Positions 1 through 4,827 of a DNA stretch of 5,979 bases are shown in pieces. The position numbers and the translations under genes were made by a program. The DNA is taken from positions 1 through 5,979 of the forward strand of contig CALVEE010000030.1 of the NCBI GenBank assembly GCA_944326495.1, read 5' to 3'. The notes beneath the pieces were generated by a model, which was given only the letters and a program-made list of their open reading frames with translations, had not been told where the DNA came from and did no database searches. Positions within the stretch are counted from its first letter, which is position 1. Each line of letters starts with the position of its first letter. This DNA is from Candidatus Gastranaerophilales bacterium. Lineage in GTDB: Bacteria; Cyanobacteriota; Vampirovibrionia; Gastranaerophilales; Gastranaerophilaceae.

Positions 1-279
1 ATTAGTATCTTCTGCTTGAAATATTGCTCGAACCTTATCTACTGTAGAATTAGTCACTTTTGCAAACCAGGAAATACTCTCGTTTTGACTAATCACTCCG
101 TCTCCATCAACATCTGCACTATACAAATCTTGCATAAATTGTTGAATTTCATCTGAATCCCAAACACTATTATTGTTTACATCGTATTTTTTTTTTTTTT
201 TTTCATCTGCTTTTATTGTACTGCCACTTTGAGGCTGCAACGAACCAATTTTGCCGTTATTCAGAAAAAACTCTGGCAT
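1..279 (-). CDS. EF-hand calcium-binding protein, 3' end outside window
   Basis: I translated 93 residues with no stop; the gene continues off the left edge. Two canonical EF-hand loops are visible: residues 33-44 (DVNNNSVWDSDE, ligands D33, N35, N37, final E44) and residues 56-67 (DVDGDGVISQNE, ligands D56, D58, D60, final E67), separated by a short helix. A paired EF-hand of this kind normally binds calcium; the cellular role is unknown. No signal peptide is seen. The start at 279 is chosen because GGAG (292-289) lies 9 nt upstream. Residues 26-31 (EKKKKK) are encoded by a run of 17 A on the coding strand (187-203), which keeps the frame open only at this length. The gene is divergent from the gene at 455 and lies behind the promoter-like element at 316-363. 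EF-hand identity is confident; function is not. Confidence 0.8.
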   Translation of the reverse strand, partial: MPEFFLNNGKIGSLQPQSGSTIKADEKKKKKYDVNNNSVWDSDEIQQFMQDLYSADVDGDGVISQNESISWFAKVTNSTVDKVRAIFQAEDTN

Positions 280-315
280 TTTTCAAAACTCCATTACCAT
301 CTCTTTTAATGTAAT

Positions 316-363
316 ACGGCATTTTTTTAGAAAACTTTAGTATAACATATAAAATTGTTACAA
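316..363 (-). promoter_or_regulatory. Promoter-like element, copy 1 (upstream of EF-hand gene)
   Basis: Read on the minus strand this contains TTGTAA (363-358), an 18-nt spacer, TAAAGT (339-334), then an A-rich stretch into ATGCCGT. It aligns without gaps to 2041-2088: 39 of 48 bases match by my count, and 8 of the 9 differences fall in the 18-nt spacer. Conserved boxes with a free spacer suggest a -35/-10 pair, with transcription starting near 327 and a leader of about 48 nt. The match to sigma70 consensus is only fair, so a different sigma factor (for example an ECF type, whose -35 boxes often contain AAC) is possible. Confidence 0.55.
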
Positions 364-454
364 TTCTTAATATGAGTTTCTTGTCTAGGCAATTTTTAGC
401 CAGAACAATACTTTATATAAATATAGATGGGATTATTAATAAGGAGATTTTCTT

Positions 455-1276
455 ATGGGGATAGAAAAAATGGGGATGAATTTAGCACAAAAAGCTGCGG
501 CTTGGACAAAAGCCTGCGGGAAAAGAAGTATTTTAGAAACAAGGGCTGTAAATAAACATATTAAACCCCAAAAGTTAGGATATATATGTCCTGATAAAAC
601 TATCAATTTCCAAAATGCTGAAGCCGCTAGAGAATATTCTAAAAACAGAGCCATAGCAGCTCTTCAAAGTAAAAATCCGCACGAAAGGTTATTAATTGTT
701 GACAAAAATCGTGTTTTAGATGAAATAGAGGGTTCCTCATCTTCGGTAGCATTTACACCTTTTACATATAAAGGTTCTAAGCTTTCAGTAATTCACGGGC
801 ATCCTGATTCGTATGCAAAAGGTTGTGCCGCTCCTGTTTCAGCAGCAGATGCAAGTATTATACTTCGTTGGAAAAAATTTAATGAAATTATTGCTTATAA
901 TACTAAAGGAGAATTCTCTGAATTAAAAAAAGTTGATAGTATAGATGATCATGGTTGGTTTTCTAACTTAAAGAAGAAATTTAAAAATTCAACAAATATA
1001 AGAAATTCAGAAAGTGTAAAATTACGTTACACAAAAATGTTTATACCACCCGAAATATTAAAAAAGTATAAAGAAATTAACAAAAAAATAGGAAAATGTT
1101 TTTTTAAAGGAACACAAAATGAATACGAAGCACTTATCACGGAAAAAGAAAAGCTTGCCAAAATGATAATAGAAGCACAATTAACAGAAACCGGATGTAA
1201 ACAGACTCATGATTTTTGGCTTAAGTATGCAAAAAAATATAATTTAGAATATACTACAAATTTTTCTAATTTATAA
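455..1276 (+). CDS. Putative JAMM/MPN-like metalloprotease-fold protein
   Basis: 273 residues. AAGGAG (441-446) sits 8 nt before the ATG at 455, so this start is preferred over the internal ATGs. The segment at residues 110-135 carries H114-G-H116-P117, then S129-A-A-D132, which fits the H-x-H-x(n)-S-x-x-D zinc signature of JAB/MPN (JAMM) isopeptidase domains. It is flanked by predicted strands (RLLIV around 78-82, SSVAF 96-100, NEIIAYN 143-149) in the order expected for that fold. E77, E90 and E92 are candidates for the acidic catalytic residue. The C-terminal 100 residues are lysine-rich and helical. No signal peptide or membrane segment is evident. A weak promoter (TTTTTA 393-398, 17 nt, TATAAA 416-421) may drive it. 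Related JAB domains occur in bacterial secreted and polymorphic toxin proteins, so an effector is one option. The spacing between H116 and S129 is longer than usual, so the family call is tentative. Confidence 0.5.
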   Translation: MGIEKMGMNLAQKAAAWTKACGKRSILETRAVNKHIKPQKLGYICPDKTINFQNAEAAREYSKNRAIAALQSKNPHERLLIVDKNRVLDEIEGSSSSVAFTPFTYKGSKLSVIHGHPDSYAKGCAAPVSAADASIILRWKKFNEIIAYNTKGEFSELKKVDSIDDHGWFSNLKKKFKNSTNIRNSESVKLRYTKMFIPPEILKKYKEINKKIGKCFFKGTQNEYEALITEKEKLAKMIIEAQLTETGCKQTHDFWLKYAKKYNLEYTTNFSNL

Positions 1277-1290
1277 TTCAAAAGCTCTGC

Positions 1291-1440
1291 AGGATGGGCA
1301 AAGCCTTTTCAAATATGGAATTCCCAACTGTTTTGTTTTTTGCGTACCCACCAAAAACTTAAATCAAAAAAATAATTGGTGGGCACGCAATGCAAAATTT
1401 AAAGCAATTATTTGCAATTTTATGTAGCTTTGCCCACCCT
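1291..1440. repeat. 150-bp nested foldback (MITE- or REP-like) element
   Basis: The outer arms 1291-1304 (AGGATGGGCAAAGC) and 1427-1440 are inverted copies matching at 13 of 14 bases. The inner arms 1340-1354 (TTGCGTACCCACCAA) and 1376-1390 match at 14 of 15, around a 21-nt loop. The two half-elements are 64 and 65 nt long, with well-kept ends and a diverged middle. A GGTGGGC-type core occurs four times in alternating orientation. No U-tract follows the stem on either strand, so it is not a standard terminator, although it fills the gap between two convergent genes. No transposase or clear target duplication is seen. A non-autonomous mobile or REP-type repeat is the likeliest reading. Confidence 0.6.
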
Positions 1441-1449
1441 ACTTTACTA

Positions 1450-1962
1450 TTATTTTACTTTTCGCCCACTCATTGCATCATACAAACTTCCACTAGGCAT
1501 TTCAATATAAAGTTTTCCTCCAATAACAACTTTTTTACCTTTAGAATCTACTTCATCACCATTCGGGGAATCCTTTACGTTGTTATTATTCTCTGTATTA
1601 TGAGAATTATCTACTGTTGAAGTCTCTCCGGCAGGTGAAGTATCTTTTACATCGTTACTACTGCTTTCGCTATCATGAGAATTATCTACTGTTGAAGTCT
1701 CTCCAGCGGGTGAAGTATTTTTTACATCGCTATCCTGATCGTGTTTATCAGTAATATGCAGATATTCTTTTGCTTTATTAAGTAATTCTTTGATTCTATT
1801 TCTCTCCGTAGAATTCAACTCTTCATAATTTCCAGATAAATAGTTCTTAAGTTCATCATATTCTTTTTTTGTATCAATTTGAGCCTTACTCTTTCCTGAA
1901 CCATCCATTGACGTGATTTCTTTAATAGCATTACTTACTTTGGGGCGAATAATATTTGACAT
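1450..1962 (-). CDS. Low-complexity protein with tandem 25-residue repeats, unknown function
   Basis: 170 residues; not a family I recognise. Residues 1-75 are charged and helix-rich (DTKKEYDELKNYLSGN, ERNRIKELLNKAKEYL). They are followed by a hydrophilic Ser/Asn/Asp-rich section with two nearly identical repeats sharing the core TSPAGETSTVDNSH and a degenerate third copy (VKDSPNGDEVDS). The C-terminus returns to order with VVIGGKLYIEMPSG and ends SLYDAMSGRKVK. It has no cysteine, no signal peptide and no membrane segment, so an extended linker between two small structured ends is likely. The start at 1962 has AAAGGAG (1973-1967) 4 nt upstream, a tight but workable spacing. The promoter-like element at 2041-2088 is shared with the EF-hand gene at the left edge, suggesting co-regulation. 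The gene converges on the gene ending at 1276. Confidence 0.75.
   Translation of the reverse strand: MSNIIRPKVSNAIKEITSMDGSGKSKAQIDTKKEYDELKNYLSGNYEELNSTERNRIKELLNKAKEYLHITDKHDQDSDVKNTSPAGETSTVDNSHDSESSSNDVKDTSPAGETSTVDNSHNTENNNNVKDSPNGDEVDSKGKKVVIGGKLYIEMPSGSLYDAMSGRKVK
1600..1729 (-). repeat. Tandem coding repeat, 75-bp period
   Basis: Bases 1600-1654 and 1675-1729 match at 52 of 55 positions with a 75-bp period (25 codons). They encode the two TSPAGETSTVDNSH-containing repeats of the 1450-1962 protein. The near-identity at DNA level, including synonymous positions, points to recent duplication, and copy number could vary between strains. Confidence 0.85.
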
Positions 1963-2040
1963 ACATCTCCTTTCGACATTTCTAAATTAAAATTGTAGCC
2001 TATTTCAAAACTGATATATTAAATAACATTAATATTGATA

Positions 2041-2088
2041 ACGGCATTTTTTTAAAAAACTTTAGGGGTATAAAAAAAAATGTTACAA
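2041..2088 (-). promoter_or_regulatory. Promoter-like element, copy 2 (upstream of repeat protein gene)
   Basis: On the minus strand it has TTGTAA (2088-2083), an 18-nt spacer and TAAAGT (2064-2059), followed by an A-rich run into ATGCCGT, collinear with 316-363. The spacer differs strongly from copy 1 and includes a run of 9 A/T bases. Transcription would start near 2052, leaving a leader of about 90 nt before the gene starting at 1962. Confidence 0.55.
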
Positions 2089-2252
2089 ATGTTCACATTT
2101 AAACCCCGTTCGTAGGTAAATAAGCAAAAAACTGTCCCCACCCTCCAAAAAATCTCCAATCTTGTCTGTATACAAAAGAGGGAGACCGGTAAGACAACAC
2201 CCCGCCTGTAAAACCTGCCAATGCCTCCCGACAATGTGTTCTTTTCTTTTTG

Positions 2253-2285
2253 GTTACTTTTTCTTTTCAGTAAAGAAAAAGTAAC
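2253..2285. repeat. Perfect 14-bp hairpin
   Basis: GTTACTTTTTCTTT (2253-2266) and AAAGAAAAAGTAAC (2272-2285) form a perfect stem around a 5-nt loop (TCAGT). The stem is low in GC and is not followed by a U-tract on either strand, so it is a poor intrinsic terminator. It abuts the -35 box of the rpmE promoter. Similar GTTAC/GTAAC hairpins recur between genes in many bacterial genomes as I recall, so a dispersed repeat is plausible. Confidence 0.7.
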
Positions 2286-2314
2286 TTGCAAAAAAAAATT
2301 CAGCAGAATAAAAT
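2286..2314 (+). promoter_or_regulatory. Sigma70-type promoter for rpmE
   Basis: TTGCAA (2286-2291), 17-nt spacer, TAAAAT (2309-2314): five of six matches in each box at ideal spacing. Predicted start near 2321, giving a leader of about 48 nt before the rpmE ATG at 2369. Confidence 0.6.
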
Positions 2315-2368
2315 ATTATTGGTCGAAAAATCAAGTTTGGAATCTTGAAAAAAGAAAGAAGGTTAAAA

Positions 2369-2569
2369 ATGAAAGATGGTATCCATCCGGATTATAAAAA
2401 AACTGTTATCAAATGTGTTTGCGGTAACGAAATTGAAACAGGTTCTGTTGTAGATAACATTACTGTTGAAATTTGTTCTAACTGTCACCCGTTCTATACT
2501 GGTCAGCAAAAAATTCTTGACTCTGAAGGACGTGTTGAAAGATTTAAAAAACGTTACGGCAGCAAGTAA
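2369..2569 (+). CDS. rpmE: 50S ribosomal protein L31, zinc-binding type
   Basis: 66 residues, the normal size for bacterial L31 (about 65-75). The protein opens MKDGIHPDYK, closely matching the E. coli start MKKDIHPKYE, and carries the hallmark CSNCHPFYTGQQ and GRVERFKKRYGSK near the C-terminus. Cysteines C16, C18, C36 and C39 make the zinc ribbon of the C+ form, which is linked to zinc storage because zinc-free paralogues replace it under zinc starvation in many bacteria. L31 sits on the large subunit near the bridge to the small subunit. The frame is open upstream to a TTG at 2345, but the ATG at 2369 is chosen because AAGAAGG (2356-2362) lies 6 nt before it and the family start aligns there. 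The gene is a single-gene transcript with its own promoter (2286-2314) and terminator (2595-2619). No Zur-type operator was recognised. Confidence 0.97.
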   Translation: MKDGIHPDYKKTVIKCVCGNEIETGSVVDNITVEICSNCHPFYTGQQKILDSEGRVERFKKRYGSK

Positions 2570-2594
2570 TAGTTTTGTTAAGATTTTACATAAA

Positions 2595-2619
2595 AAGGAA
2601 GCCTTCGGGCTTCTTTTTT
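2595..2619 (+). terminator. Intrinsic terminator of rpmE
   Basis: AAGGAAGCC pairs with GGCTTCTTT (9 bp with one G-U) around a TTCG tetraloop closed by C-G, and a run of T follows. It begins 26 nt after the rpmE stop. The downstream gene has its own promoter immediately after it. Confidence 0.95.
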
Positions 2620-2624
2620 ATTGT

Positions 2625-2653
2625 TTGACTTCTTTACAGTATTTATTTATAAT
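2625..2653 (+). promoter_or_regulatory. Near-consensus sigma70 promoter
   Basis: TTGACT (2625-2630), 17-nt spacer, TATAAT (2648-2653). Predicted start near 2660, 15 nt ahead of the ATG at 2675, so the leader holds little more than the ribosome binding site. One of the strongest promoters in the window by consensus. Confidence 0.85.
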
Positions 2654-2674
2654 TAAACGCAAAAGGAGTTTTAT

Positions 2675-3052
2675 ATGAAAATTCACGCGATTAGTAATGT
2701 TAATTTTAGAACAGGCGCCAATGTAAATCAGCCGGAGCCCAAAGCTAAAAGCAATAAAAATAAATGGCTGCTGGGCGGTACGGGCATAGGAGCTGCACTC
2801 TTATTACTTCCAGATATTACGGATTTTTATACAGACAATTTCTCAAAGACTAACAAAGCAAAAGAAGATAAGCAATTTGAAGATTTAATAAAAGCATTAG
2901 ATAAGGCAAAAACGAATGAAGCTTCCGAAATAGATGATACTCTTAAAAGTTTAAAAGATGTTTTAAATAAAGACCGTGTAGAATCAATGTCGGAAAAGGT
3001 ATTAAAGGAATATTCCGGAAAAGTTAATAGAATCTTCAATAAAAAACCGTAG
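2675..3052 (+). CDS. Small single-membrane-segment protein, unknown function
   Basis: 125 residues. AAAGGAG (2662-2668) is 6 nt before the ATG. The layout is: N-terminal stretch MKIHAISNVNFRTG; a polar Pro/Lys/Asn-rich linker (residues 16-30); a short hydrophobic glycine-rich segment WLLGGTGIGAALLLLP (31-46), probably one membrane span; then about 75 charged, helical residues rich in Lys, Asp and Glu that could form a coiled coil or helical bundle. The Lys-rich flank before the segment favours an N-in orientation with the helical tail outside. The ISNVNF-type opening resembles N-termini I remember from Gastranaerophilales proteins, but I cannot verify this. There is no catalytic motif. The gene stands alone behind a strong promoter, between the rpmE terminator and the folK promoter, so it is probably expressed as its own transcript. 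Function unknown. Confidence 0.8.
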   Translation: MKIHAISNVNFRTGANVNQPEPKAKSNKNKWLLGGTGIGAALLLLPDITDFYTDNFSKTNKAKEDKQFEDLIKALDKAKTNEASEIDDTLKSLKDVLNKDRVESMSEKVLKEYSGKVNRIFNKKP

Positions 3053-3143
3053 AAAATGATTTCGTTTTATAAGCTATAGCCGGCAAATATTTTTTGTACC
3101 GACTCTGTTATGATAAAAGAATAAAGTGTAGTATCAGAGACTC

Positions 3144-3173
3144 TTGACAGGGTTTCAGGAAAAAATGTAAAAT
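3144..3173 (+). promoter_or_regulatory. Promoter of folK operon, probably giving a leaderless transcript
   Basis: Perfect TTGACA (3144-3149), 18-nt spacer, TAAAAT (3168-3173). The -10 box ends 6 nt before the folK ATG, so transcription should begin at or next to A3180, the first base of the start codon. No Shine-Dalgarno sequence lies at a usable distance: AGGA at 3157-3160 is 19 nt away and would be inside the promoter spacer. Confidence 0.7.
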
Positions 3174-3179
3174 TGAATT

Positions 3180-3680
3180 ATGGCAATTGTCTATATATCA
3201 TTAGGTTCAAATATCGGCGACAGGGTCGGATACTTACAACAGGCGGTAAGCCTTTTAAAAGCCATACCCGAGATTAATGTAATTTCTACTTCATCTTTTT
3301 ATGAGTCCGAACCCTGGAAAATGAATTCCGAAAACTGGTTTGTGAATGCAGTTATACAAATTTCAACCAATCTTTTACCGGAAAAACTTCTTGAGGAATG
3401 TCAGCGCATCGAAACACAGCTTGGCAGAAAGAGAACTGCAGAGAAGGAATATCAGGATAGAACCATTGATATTGATATATTATTTTATAATGATTTAATA
3501 ATGCATACTGATACACTTACAATTCCGCATCCTTATTTTCATAAAAGAGCATTTGTAATGGTTCCGATGCTTGAAATAGCGCAGGATTTTACTCATCCGC
3601 TATTCAAAAAAACAGTTATGCAGTTATATGAAGAATTAGAAAATCCGGAGATGGTTCTGTTGTATGGGACAAGAATATGA
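3180..3680 (+). CDS. folK: 6-hydroxymethyl-7,8-dihydropterin pyrophosphokinase (HPPK)
   Basis: Transfers pyrophosphate from ATP to 6-hydroxymethyl-7,8-dihydropterin, the step before dihydropteroate synthase in folate synthesis; cytosolic. 166 residues, the usual length. HPPK motifs appear in order: SLGSNIGDR (7-15), FYESEPW (40-46), WFVNAV (53-58), and DRTIDIDILF (93-102) with the two magnesium-binding aspartates D97 and D99. IPHPYFHKRAFV (115-126) then holds the conserved HP and arginine. Nothing essential looks missing. The ATG at 3180 is required because SLGSN starts at residue 7, yet no ribosome binding site precedes it; the promoter placement suggests leaderless translation. The 3' end overlaps the next gene by 17 nt, so the two are co-transcribed and probably translationally coupled. 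folB and folP are not in the window. Confidence 0.96.
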   Translation: MAIVYISLGSNIGDRVGYLQQAVSLLKAIPEINVISTSSFYESEPWKMNSENWFVNAVIQISTNLLPEKLLEECQRIETQLGRKRTAEKEYQDRTIDIDILFYNDLIMHTDTLTIPHPYFHKRAFVMVPMLEIAQDFTHPLFKKTVMQLYEELENPEMVLLYGTRI

Positions 3681-4827
3681 TGCTGCAATAATAGGGGCAG
3701 GGGCTTCCGGATGTATTTGTGCGTATTTTTTGCTTAAAGCGGGATATAATGTTACTCTGTTTGATTTTGCAAGCCCTCTTAGAACACTGCTCCCGACTGG
3801 CGGAGGAAGGTGTAATTTAGCTCATGCAGAATATGATTTCAGAGAACTTGCGAAAAATTATCCGCGCGGAGAAAAGTTTTTGTACTCTGTTTTTTCAAGA
3901 TTTTCAACGGCTGATACAATAAGTCTTTTTGAAGAAATGGGGGTAAAAACTTATACACAGGAGAATGGAAGAATTTTTCCGGAGTCAAATAGCGCAAAAG
4001 AAGTTAGAGAAAAGATTTTGGAAAAAATAAAAAAAGCAGAATTTATAAGAGAAAAAGTTACGGAAGTTGAATTAGCGGAAGGCGGTTTTAAGATAAAAAC
4101 CATATCCAACCCTCACCATAAGGGGAGAGAGGCACAGTATTTCTTCCCAAAAGTCGTGGTTGCAATCGGAGGGCATTCTTCTTTAGATATAATAAAAAAT
4201 TTGGATATTAAAATAATTTCCCCGAAACCGTCTCTTGTCGGGCTTAATACGGATATAAAAATGCCTTCCGGAATTGTTTTAAAAAATGTTTATTCAAAAG
4301 ATTTAAATATAAAAGACGATATTTTATTTCCTCATTTCGGAATTTCAGGCCCTTTAGCTTATACAATTTCTTCAATCAAAGCCAGAGAAAATTTTCCGTA
4401 CAAATTAACTTTTGACCTTTATCCCGGGGAAATTAAACTTCAAAATTTGTTAAACATTTGCCCCCATAAAGATGTAAAAAATATTCTTTCATCGTTTTTG
4501 CCTTTAAATTTTATAAAGGCTCTGCTGGGAGAAACTAGCGATATTAAGGCTCATAAAATCGATGGTAAGACCAGAGAGCTTATACTCAACAAAATACATA
4601 ACTTTGAAGTTACTGTATCAGGAGCAAATAAAGGAGAAGAGACTGTAACAGCAGGCGGAGTTGATTTAGATGAGATTAACCCTGTGACAATGCAGGCTAA
4701 AAAATATCCGAATTTGTATTTTACCGGCGAATGTCTTAATATTGACGGGTTTTGCGGCGGGTTCAATCTCCAGAATGCCTGGTCAACCGCTTTTGCCGCT
4801 TCAGAAGGGATTTTATCTCACAAGTAA
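3664..4827 (+). CDS. HI0933/YhiN-family FAD-dependent oxidoreductase
   Basis: 387 residues, slightly short of the roughly 400-420 usual in this family but complete at both ends. The N-terminus has the FAD-binding Rossmann motif GAGASG (11-16) followed by TLFD. The family signature TGGGRCN is at 45-51, AIGGHSS at 167-173, HFGISGP at 224-230, and VTAGGVDLDEINPVTM at 328-343. The C-terminal FAD-contact block contains TGECLNIDGFCGGFNLQNAW (354-373). Members are cytosolic flavoproteins of mostly unknown substrate; E. coli YhiN and clostridial BaiN (proposed to act on bile acid intermediates) belong here, but sequence alone cannot assign a substrate. The ATG at 3664 lies inside the last codons of folK; GGAG (3647-3650) is a rather distant 13 nt upstream, so coupling with folK translation is likely. 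The 3' end overlaps the opposing gene by 15 nt. Family certain, reaction unknown. Confidence 0.92.
   Translation: MGQEYDAAIIGAGASGCICAYFLLKAGYNVTLFDFASPLRTLLPTGGGRCNLAHAEYDFRELAKNYPRGEKFLYSVFSRFSTADTISLFEEMGVKTYTQENGRIFPESNSAKEVREKILEKIKKAEFIREKVTEVELAEGGFKIKTISNPHHKGREAQYFFPKVVVAIGGHSSLDIIKNLDIKIISPKPSLVGLNTDIKMPSGIVLKNVYSKDLNIKDDILFPHFGISGPLAYTISSIKARENFPYKLTFDLYPGEIKLQNLLNICPHKDVKNILSSFLPLNFIKALLGETSDIKAHKIDGKTRELILNKIHNFEVTVSGANKGEETVTAGGVDLDEINPVTMQAKKYPNLYFTGECLNIDGFCGGFNLQNAWSTAFAASEGILSHK

Larger units (their letters stand above)
1963..2368. other. Non-coding stretch between divergent genes
   Basis: About 400 bases without a convincing gene. It holds the leader of the 1962 gene, promoter-like copy 2 (2041-2088), the hairpin at 2253-2285 and the rpmE promoter at 2286-2314. 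The part from about 2100 to 2250 is richer in G and C than its surroundings (CCCCACCCTCC near 2135, CCTCCCG near 2224) and contains a short TTGTCT/AGACAA inverted pair. I recognise no known structured RNA there. The open frame on the minus strand at 2052-2291 has no Shine-Dalgarno sequence and biased, repeat-like composition, so I do not call it a gene. A dispersed repeat or small RNA remains possible. Confidence 0.5.

Noticed and set aside
436..654. Open frame on the minus strand, 72 codons
   Set aside because: It lies opposite the better supported gene at 455, lacks a ribosome binding site and reads as an antisense shadow.
1340..1390. Inner hairpin of the foldback element as a bidirectional terminator
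   Set aside because: The stem is strong, but the base runs flanking it are A-rich on the outgoing side of both strands, so no U-tract would follow.
1390..1620. Open frame on the plus strand beginning in the foldback element
   Set aside because: It is antisense to the repeat protein gene, which has a ribosome binding site and coherent repeats; the translation is Phe/Ile-rich shadow sequence.
2052..2291. Open frame on the minus strand, 79 codons
   Set aside because: It covers the hairpin and the promoter-like element, has no ribosome binding site, and its Lys/Arg-rich start is simply the translated hairpin.
2466..2678. Open frame on the plus strand overlapping rpmE
   Set aside because: It is out of frame with rpmE and runs through its terminator and the next promoter.
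2827..3039. Open frame on the minus strand, 70 codons
   Set aside because: It is entirely antisense to the small membrane protein gene and has no start signal.
3062..3106. Possible terminator after the small membrane protein gene
   Set aside because: GCTATAGC and GCCGGC are short palindromes before a T-run but do not form a stem of useful length.
4551..4766. Open frame on the minus strand, 71 codons
   Set aside because: It is antisense to the conserved C-terminal FAD-binding part of the flavoprotein gene.
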